Shown: positions 58,261 through 64,000 of the stretch, piece after piece
How positions within the stretch are numbered: position 1 is the first letter of the stretch
How the letters are laid out: each line of letters begins with the position of its first letter
Source: Robbsia sp. KACC 23696
GTDB taxonomy: Bacteria; Pseudomonadota; Gammaproteobacteria; Burkholderiales; Burkholderiaceae
Assembly: GCF_039852015.1 (NCBI RefSeq)
Contig: NZ_CP156626.1
Location: forward strand, 960,249-1,024,248
DNA: 64,000 nucleotides
Direction of reading: 5' to 3'
Program-made: the position numbers and the translations under genes
The notes under the pieces: model-generated
What the model was told of the DNA's origin: nothing
Seen by the model: only the letters and a program-made list of their open reading frames with translations
Database searches by the model: none

Positions 58261-58773
58261 TTATTGGGGCGGCAGCGGACGCGGCCGTCGGTCGTCGCCG
58301 GTGGCGACAAAGGTCAGCGTGGCCTCGGTGACGCGGACCACGTTGTTCGGGGCGTGCATGCGCTGCGCGAAAACCTCGACATCGATCGTCATCGAGGTGC
58401 GACCGGTCCGGACCACGTCGGCATAGAAGCTGAGTAGATCGCCGACAAAGACCGGTTGCTTGAAGACGAAGGAATTGACGGCGACAGTGACGACGCGCCC
58501 ATTGGCGCGCCGTGCGGCCACCAGCGAGGCGGCGATATCGACATGCGACATGATCCAGCCGCCGAAGACGTCGCCATAGATATTGGCGTCCGATGGCCGG
58601 GCCATCACGCGCAGCGTCGGTTGGCTCGTGGCACGGTGCGGCGGAAAGCCCTCCGTCTCATCGCTGCCCGCATGCGGCACGGTGGCGGGGTTGCCGGAAG
58701 ACCCCGTGACGGGCGGCGTACCGTGGGCATCGCCCGGGCCGGCGTCGGGCGCGGCATTGAATTGTTCGGTCAT
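58261..58773 (-). CDS. Acyl-CoA thioesterase (YciA-like hotdog fold)
   Basis: The 170-residue hotdog protein has MARPSDANIYGDVFGGWIMSHVDIAA, the YciA-type signature, then AVNSFVFKQPVFVGDLLSFYA (both quoted as landmarks in parts). It hydrolyses acyl-CoA to free acid and CoA in the cytoplasm. About 50 low-complexity N-terminal residues precede the domain. ATG 58773 is chosen over an upstream ATG at 58824. It converges on the nitrate-reductase-associated gene. Confidence 0.88.
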   Translation of the reverse strand: MTEQFNAAPDAGPGDAHGTPPVTGSSGNPATVPHAGSDETEGFPPHRATSQPTLRVMARPSDANIYGDVFGGWIMSHVDIAASLVAARRANGRVVTVAVNSFVFKQPVFVGDLLSFYADVVRTGRTSMTIDVEVFAQRMHAPNNVVRVTEATLTFVATGDDRRPRPLPPQ

Positions 58774-58903
58774 CGTGTGGTCTGAATGGAAAGCCGTTCT
58801 GTAAGATGCGGGCTGTCGATGCAAATGACGGACCGCCCGCTATTGTAAGTCCGCCGCGATTTCCCCTCCGATTCCCGCTTTTTTCTCGCCTCGCTTACGT
58901 TCC

Positions 58904-60757
58904 ATGCGCCGTTCCGCTTCCTATCCGACCGATGCCGCGCCCGCCGTGAATGCGCCCCAACGGGATGTCCAGACCTTGAAGGCGCTGTTGCCCTATCTGT
59001 CGGGGTTTTCCGTGCGCATCACGCTGGCCCTCAGCTGCCTGATCCTGGCCAAGGTGGCGAACCTCGGCGTGCCGCTGCTGTTGAAAATGATCGTCGATCG
59101 ACTCTCCGCGTCGCATACGCTGGTGGCCGCCGGGCAACAAGCCCATTCGCCGATGATCATCCTTGCCGGCGGCATTGGCATCCTGGTGCTCGCTTACGCG
59201 GTGGTGCGTCTCTCCACCTCGCTCTTTACCGAATTGCGCGAGTTGTTGTTCGCCCGCGTCACCGAACAGGTGGTGCGCGATATCGCCTTGCAGGTGTTCC
59301 GGCATCTGCACGGCTTGTCGCTGCGTTTCCATTTGGATCGGCAGACCGGCGGCATGACGCGAGATATCGATCGCGGCACGCGCGGCATTCAGCAGGTGCT
59401 GCAGTATTCGCTGTACAGCATCCTGCCGACCTTGATCGAAATCACGCTGGTCATCGTCATCTTCATCACGCGTTACGAGGTCTACTACGCGCTGGTGACG
59501 ATTCTTGCACTGCTCGCCTACGTCGCGTTCACGGTCAAGGTCAGCGCCTGGCGCACGGCCTTGCGTCGCTCGGTCAACGAGTTCGAATCGCAGGCCAGCA
59601 CGCGGGCCATCGATTCGCTGCTGAATTACGAGACGGTGAAGTATTTCGGCAACGAGGCCTTCGAGGCCGATCGCTACGATACCTATCTTCGGCGCTACCG
59701 TGCCGCGGCGGTCAAATCGCAGAAGACCCTATCGATGCTGAACTTCGGGCAGCAGGTGATCATCTCGGTCGGCCTGGTGCTGATTCTGTGGCACGCCACC
59801 ACCCAGGTGATGGCCGGGCGCCAGACCTTGGGCGATCTGGTGCTGATCAACACCTTCATGCTGCAGTTATATGTCCCGCTGAACTTCCTCGGCGTGATCT
59901 ATCGGGAGTTGAAGCAGGCGCTGGCGGATATGGACCGGATGTTCACGCTGACCGGCGAGCAGCGTGAAGTCGCCGATGCGCCGAATGCGCCAGCGCTGGC
60001 CTTGCACGGCCCATTGGGCGCCACCGTCGTCTTCGACCATGTGCGATTCGCCTATCAAGCCGATCGCACCATCCTGCACGATGTGGACTTCACCGTGCCG
60101 GCGGGAACCACCACGGCGATCGTCGGACATAGCGGTTCCGGCAAGTCGACGTTGGCGCGACTGTTGTTCCGCTTTTACGATGCCGAGGTCGGCAGCCGTA
60201 TCACCGTGGACGGCCAGGATATCCGCTCGGTCCGCCAACAGTCGCTGCGCGCGGCGATCGGCATCGTGCCGCAGGACACCGTGCTGTTCAACGATACGAT
60301 CTACTACAACATCGCCTATGGTCGCCCGGACGCCAGCCGCGAAGAAGTGTTCGCCGCGGCGCGCGATGCGCAGATCCATGCGTTCATCGAAAGCCTGCCC
60401 AAGGGGTACGATACGCCGGTAGGAGAGCGGGGACTGAAGCTGTCGGGCGGAGAGAAGCAGCGGGTCGCGATCGCTCGGACGCTACTGAAAAATCCGCCGA
60501 TCCTGATTCTCGACGAAGCGACGTCGGCGCTCGATTCCCGTGCGGAACGTGCGATCCAGCAGGCGCTGGACCGAGTGGCGCGCGGCAGGACGACGCTGGT
60601 GATCGCCCACCGCCTGTCTACCGTGGTGAATGCGCAGCAGATCCTCGTGATGGATGCGGGCCGCGTGGTCGAGCGCGGCACGCATGCGAGCTTGCTGGCG
60701 GCAAACGGACCGTATGCCGAGATGTGGCGCCTGCAATCGCACGATGAACTCGAATGA
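58904..60757 (+). CDS. Atm1/HMT-type ABC exporter (fused membrane-ATPase)
   Basis: The 617-residue half-transporter has about six TM helices (residues 30-310) followed by an ATPase domain. Walker A is GHSGSGKS near 408, signature LSGGEKQR, Walker B ILILDEATSALD, H-loop IAHRLSTV. Similarity around MTRDIDRGTRGIQQVLQYS and DSLLNYETVKYFGNE marks the Atm1 group, which exports glutathione-linked sulfur or metal compounds. It acts in the inner membrane as a dimer. The LysR gene follows 22 bp later. Confidence 0.93.
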   Translation: MRRSASYPTDAAPAVNAPQRDVQTLKALLPYLSGFSVRITLALSCLILAKVANLGVPLLLKMIVDRLSASHTLVAAGQQAHSPMIILAGGIGILVLAYAVVRLSTSLFTELRELLFARVTEQVVRDIALQVFRHLHGLSLRFHLDRQTGGMTRDIDRGTRGIQQVLQYSLYSILPTLIEITLVIVIFITRYEVYYALVTILALLAYVAFTVKVSAWRTALRRSVNEFESQASTRAIDSLLNYETVKYFGNEAFEADRYDTYLRRYRAAAVKSQKTLSMLNFGQQVIISVGLVLILWHATTQVMAGRQTLGDLVLINTFMLQLYVPLNFLGVIYRELKQALADMDRMFTLTGEQREVADAPNAPALALHGPLGATVVFDHVRFAYQADRTILHDVDFTVPAGTTTAIVGHSGSGKSTLARLLFRFYDAEVGSRITVDGQDIRSVRQQSLRAAIGIVPQDTVLFNDTIYYNIAYGRPDASREEVFAAARDAQIHAFIESLPKGYDTPVGERGLKLSGGEKQRVAIARTLLKNPPILILDEATSALDSRAERAIQQALDRVARGRTTLVIAHRLSTVVNAQQILVMDAGRVVERGTHASLLAANGPYAEMWRLQSHDELE

Positions 60758-60779
60758 CGTGGCACCGGACTGACACGCG

Positions 60780-61811
60780 ATGGAAACCAAATGGCTCGAG
60801 GACTTTATCTCGCTGGCGGAAACCCGCAGCTTCAGCCGCTCGGCGGCGCTGCGGCATGTGACGCAACCGGCGTTCTCGCGGCGCATCCAGGCCTTGGAAG
60901 CCTGGCTGGGCGCGGAACTGATCGATCGTTCCGGCTATCCCACGCGCCTCACGCAAGCCGGCAATATCTTTCATGCGCAGGCGCTGGCGCTGCTTAATCA
61001 GGCACGTGAGGCGCGCACGCTGCTCCGAGGGCAGGGCGTGATGAGCGCCACCACCTTGGACTTCGCGGTCCCGCATACGCTGTCGCTGACGTTTTTTCCG
61101 CAATGGATCCGCCGTATCGATGCCTTGCTCGCGCGCCATCCGACGCCGACGCCAGCGTCGACCGAGGCGAATGGGGCGGGGCGGCGGCCGTCCGGTCCGC
61201 TGCATGCGCGTTTGCGGGCGTTGAACGTGCATGACGCAGTGCTGACGCTGACGGAAGGGGGCTGTGATCTGATCATGGGCTATCACCATCCGAGTCATCC
61301 GGTGGCCCTCGATCCGCGCCGCTATGCGCAATTGACGCTGGGCCAGGAAACGATCGGCCCGTTCTGCGCGCCACGCTCGCCTGCGCAGGCGGCGACCCCG
61401 CGATTTACGCTGCCGGGCAAAATAGAGGCGCCGGTTCCTTATCTGGCCTATGCGCCTGACGCATACCTCGGCCGGATGACCGAAGTGCTGCTGTCGCGCG
61501 CCACGCAGCCTTTGTATCTGGATCGGATCTATGAGACCGATATGGCGGAAGGCCTGAAAGTGATGGCGATTGCCGGCCATGGCATCGCCTTTTTGCCGGC
61601 GAGTGCGGCCGCGGATGCGCTGACGGACGGTCGCCTCGTCCCGCTCGACGACATTCCCGGTAGCAGCGAGACGGCGGGACCGTGGACGCTCACGATGGAA
61701 ATTCGGCTCTATCGCGACACGCTGGCCGATGTCGACGGGCAACGTCGGGCATTGCGCGACGCCGTCTGGGACGCCGCACAAACCCTGCTCGACGAGCCGG
61801 AAAATCTCTGA
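60780..61811 (+). CDS. LysR family regulator, HypT-like
   Basis: The 343-residue regulator starts METKWLEDFISLAETRSFSR and has the winged helix QPAFSRRIQALEAWLGAELI, the start typical of HypT (YjiE), a hypochlorite-responsive regulator of E. coli. The effector domain follows, with an insert near residues 118-145. It lies 22 bp after the ABC exporter gene and probably shares its transcript. The target genes and signal here are unknown. Confidence 0.82.
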   Translation: METKWLEDFISLAETRSFSRSAALRHVTQPAFSRRIQALEAWLGAELIDRSGYPTRLTQAGNIFHAQALALLNQAREARTLLRGQGVMSATTLDFAVPHTLSLTFFPQWIRRIDALLARHPTPTPASTEANGAGRRPSGPLHARLRALNVHDAVLTLTEGGCDLIMGYHHPSHPVALDPRRYAQLTLGQETIGPFCAPRSPAQAATPRFTLPGKIEAPVPYLAYAPDAYLGRMTEVLLSRATQPLYLDRIYETDMAEGLKVMAIAGHGIAFLPASAAADALTDGRLVPLDDIPGSSETAGPWTLTMEIRLYRDTLADVDGQRRALRDAVWDAAQTLLDEPENL

Positions 61812-62085
61812 TCGCGCGACGCGATCGGCTTGGCCTCGTATCGGCGGTTTTTCGCGCAAGGGGTGCATTTACCGATTTTTACGCCAACGTTAGGCGGATT
61901 TGTCGTAATGATCAGTGACGATAGAGAGGGTATGTCGTGCCGACGTGGCGCTGTAGAAGCTTGTTTTGTAATGCTTTTCAGAGGTTATGCAAAAAATGCA
62001 TGGATAGATGACGCTTCGGCATTTGCAACGGCTTTTCGGCAGTCATAGAGTGCAATTCATCATCTACTTAAGCGGAGCAGCCGCC

Positions 62086-63393
62086 ATGTCAGAAGGTCAT
62101 CGCACCCCCTCGTATCTGAGCGCGGAAAACTTGGGTCCCTGGGGCAGTTATCTCGAACAGGTCGATCGTGTCACGCCCTATCTGGGCACATTGAGCCGCT
62201 GGGTCGAGACGCTGAAGCGACCTAAGCGCATCATGATCGTCGATGTGCCGATCGAACTCGACAATGGCACCATTGCCCACTTCGAGGGCTACCGCGTCCA
62301 GCACAATGTGTCGCGCGGACCGGGCAAGGGCGGCGTGCGGTTCCACCAGGACGTGACGCTGAGCGAAGTGATGTCGCTGGCGGCCTGGATGTCGGTCAAG
62401 AACGCCACCGTCAACGTGCCGTATGGCGGCGCGAAGGGCGGTATCCGCGTGGACCCGCGCAATCTCTCGCGTGGCGAACTGGAGCGCATGACGCGCCGCT
62501 ACACCAGCGAAATCAACAATATCATCGGACCGAATACCGATATCCCCGCGCCGGACGTGAACACGAACGAGCAGATCATGGCGTGGATGATGGACACGTA
62601 CTCGGTCAACCAGGGTCATACGGCAACCGGCGTCGTCACCGGCAAGCCGATTTCCCTGGGCGGCAGTCTGGGACGTCGCGATGCGACGGGGCGCGGCGTC
62701 TTCGTCGTCGCCGGCGAAGCCGCTGCCAAGATCGGGCTGAATCTGGCCGGCGCGCGCGTGGCGGTGCAGGGCTTCGGTAACGTCGGTGGCGTGGCGGCGC
62801 GGCTGTTCCAGGATGCCGGCGCAAAAATCATTGCGGTACAGGATCACACCGGCACGCTGTATGCGCCGAATGGTCTCGACGCACGGGCCCTGGCCGCGCA
62901 TGTCGAGCAACATCGCGGCGTCGCAGGCTTTGCCGAAGCGGCGGGTGCCGCTGCCGGTATCGAAGTGCTGCGGGAGCGCGACGCGTTCTGGCAGATCGAA
63001 ACCGATATCCTGATTCCGGCGGCGCTCGAAGGACAGATCACCGAGCAGAATGCGCATCAGATCAAGACGCGCATCGTCGTCGAAGGCGCGAACGGCCCGA
63101 CGACGCCCGCCGCCGACGACATCCTGCACGCGAACGGTGTGTTGGTCGTCCCGGACGTGGTTGCCAATGCCGGTGGTGTGACCGTCAGCTATTTCGAATG
63201 GGTGCAGGATTTCTCCAGTTTCTTCTGGGACGAAGACGAAATCAATCGGCGCCTGGAGCGCATCATGCGCGAGGCCTTTTCCGCCGTCTGGCAAGTATCG
63301 CAGGAGAAATCGGTCACGATGCGGACCGCCGCCTATATCGTTGCCTGCACCCGTATTCTGCAAGCACGCGAGATGCGCGGTCTGTATCCCTGA
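62086..63393 (+). CDS. gdhA: Glutamate dehydrogenase
   Basis: The 435-residue Glu/Leu/Phe/Val dehydrogenase has [12 protein letters not shown], the catalytic-lysine region [18 protein letters not shown] and NAD(P)-binding GFGNVGG. It interconverts glutamate and 2-oxoglutarate plus ammonia. Start ATG 62086 follows AGCGGAG. The preceding gltI-type uptake gene direction suggests a shared role in glutamate use. A strong terminator follows. Confidence 0.94.
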   Translation: MSEGHRTPSYLSAENLGPWGSYLEQVDRVTPYLGTLSRWVETLKRPKRIMIVDVPIELDNGTIAHFEGYRVQHNVSRGPGKGGVRFHQDVTLSEVMSLAAWMSVKNATVNVPYGGAKGGIRVDPRNLSRGELERMTRRYTSEINNIIGPNTDIPAPDVNTNEQIMAWMMDTYSVNQGHTATGVVTGKPISLGGSLGRRDATGRGVFVVAGEAAAKIGLNLAGARVAVQGFGNVGGVAARLFQDAGAKIIAVQDHTGTLYAPNGLDARALAAHVEQHRGVAGFAEAAGAAAGIEVLRERDAFWQIETDILIPAALEGQITEQNAHQIKTRIVVEGANGPTTPAADDILHANGVLVVPDVVANAGGVTVSYFEWVQDFSSFFWDEDEINRRLERIMREAFSAVWQVSQEKSVTMRTAAYIVACTRILQAREMRGLYP

Positions 63394-63761
63394 TGCGATG
63401 TAGGCGAGCGTTTGCATGCGACGGTGCAATGCGGGACAGTGTTGCATGCGTGCTGCAACTTGCGCGGGCCAGCGTCTTGTTGAGATAGATCACGTAGATA
63501 GCCCGTGCGACCGAGAAACCCGGTCGCACGGGCTTTTTAATGCGCACGTCATACGGGTTTTTTAAGGTCGAACGTTGTGAACTCGTTGCGGGTGCAGGGC
63601 GTGTTGTTATATAAATGCAGTGCGTTCGTCAGGCAAAAGCAAGGCGACCATGTGCGAGGAGATGTTTCACAGCGCGCTGCAGACGCGGCAACGCTTGTCT
63701 ACGAAGGCGAAACATCTATTCGCGAACAGCAGGATCGACACACCGCAAGGGGATCAGGACA
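63394..63761. other. Gene-free stretch between gdhA and gltI
   Basis: These 368 bp hold the gdhA terminator (63501-63538) and then the leader of gltI. Around 63603-63615 the sequence TTGTTATATAAATG could contain a -10 element. No open frame or RNA gene is convincing. Confidence 0.55.
63501..63538 (+). terminator. Rho-independent terminator of gdhA
   Basis: GCCCGTGCGACCG (63501-63513) pairs perfectly with CGGTCGCACGGGC (63521-63533), followed by TTTTTAA. Confidence 0.93.
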
Positions 63762-64000
63762 ATGAAAATCACGAAAATCGCGCTCGCAATGTGTGTTTTG
63801 GGCGTCATGACGGGAAGCGCTTTTGCGCAGTCTAGTGCCACGCTGGATAAGATCAAGAAGGACGGCATCATCACGGTGGGACACCGCGAGTCGTCGATTC
63901 CTTTCTCGTACTACGATGACAAGCAACAAGTCGTTGGCTACGCACAGGACTTCTCCAACGCGATCGTCGCGGAAGTGAAGAAGGAACTGAACCTGCCGAA
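63762..64000 (+). CDS. gltI: Glutamate/aspartate ABC transporter substrate-binding protein (3' end outside window)
   Basis: About 79 codons are visible. A signal peptide (MKITKIALAMCVLGVMTGSA, cleavage near AFA-Q) is followed by SATLDKIKKDGIITVGHRE and SIPFSYYDDKQQVVGYAQDF, typical of the GltI periplasmic binding protein. AAGGGG lies a few bases before the start. It would feed a GltJKL transporter beyond the right edge. Location after gdhA fits glutamate uptake and catabolism. Confidence 0.9.
   Translation, partial: MKITKIALAMCVLGVMTGSAFAQSSATLDKIKKDGIITVGHRESSIPFSYYDDKQQVVGYAQDFSNAIVAEVKKELNLP

Noticed and set aside
1..64000. tRNA or rRNA genes, insertion sequences, CRISPR arrays, prophage
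   Set aside because: I looked for cloverleaf, rRNA, transposase and repeat-spacer patterns and saw none. A dedicated scan (tRNA, IS and CRISPR finders) could still reveal something short.

Overview
The window is GC-rich, densely coded bacterial chromosome. The gene content and order (the large FAD/Fe-S oxidoreductase, HIT, DUF971, ubiE, Tim44-like, ubiJ, ubiB, FmdB, DUF502, aspS, nudB, clsB, TetR and beta-oxidation run) point to a betaproteobacterium of the Burkholderiaceae. Identification is from recognised protein families and synteny read from memory; no database search was run.

Left part (1-18853): a type III secretion system (T3SS) and its apparent control locus. The export-apparatus operon reads sctO(partial)-sctP-sctQ-sctR-sctS-sctT-sctU-(bscW-position gene)-sctC, mostly overlapping or tightly spaced, in the order I recall for the Bordetella bsc locus. 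After it come, on the minus strand, an ECF sigma factor and a small unknown protein; then an AT-rich gene-poor stretch, a small CesT-like chaperone and an RsbW-type ATPase. A four-gene plus-strand operon coupled by ATGA overlaps follows: two membrane sensor-like proteins, a membrane PP2C/SpoIIE phosphatase with HAMP, and a membrane-anchored periplasmic-binding-protein-like protein. Sigma + RsbW + RsbU resembles the Bordetella btrS/btrW/btrU partner-switching control of type III secretion, with extra membrane inputs. No STAS partner (btrV equivalent) is visible here.

Middle part (18923-34188): mixed metabolic and accessory genes. Notable are a PadR repressor fused to a siderophore-interacting-protein ferric reductase (an E. 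coli YqjI-YqjH equivalent in one chain) with a dyad operator at its start; tyrB; a 51-codon gene with its own terminator; an esterase; an EcsC protein; a 14-TM MFS exporter; a MarR-like regulator; the ilvA-queF pair; two tandem CDP-diacylglycerol pyrophosphatase lipoproteins; a VOC protein; and a MobA/MocA-like nucleotidyltransferase.

Right part (34189-64000): core Burkholderiaceae genes. These include ubiquinone biosynthesis (ubiE, ubiJ, ubiB), aspS, nudB, a cardiolipin synthase, and a TetR-controlled fatty-acid degradation operon. In that operon the acyl-CoA dehydrogenase is fused in frame to the 3-hydroxyacyl-CoA dehydrogenase/enoyl-CoA hydratase to give one 1509-residue chain, followed by a thiolase and another enoyl-CoA hydratase. 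Then come fdhD with a nitrate-reductase-associated protein, a thioesterase, an Atm1-type ABC exporter, a HypT-like LysR regulator, glutamate dehydrogenase, and the start of a glutamate/aspartate-binding protein (gltI) that runs off the right edge.
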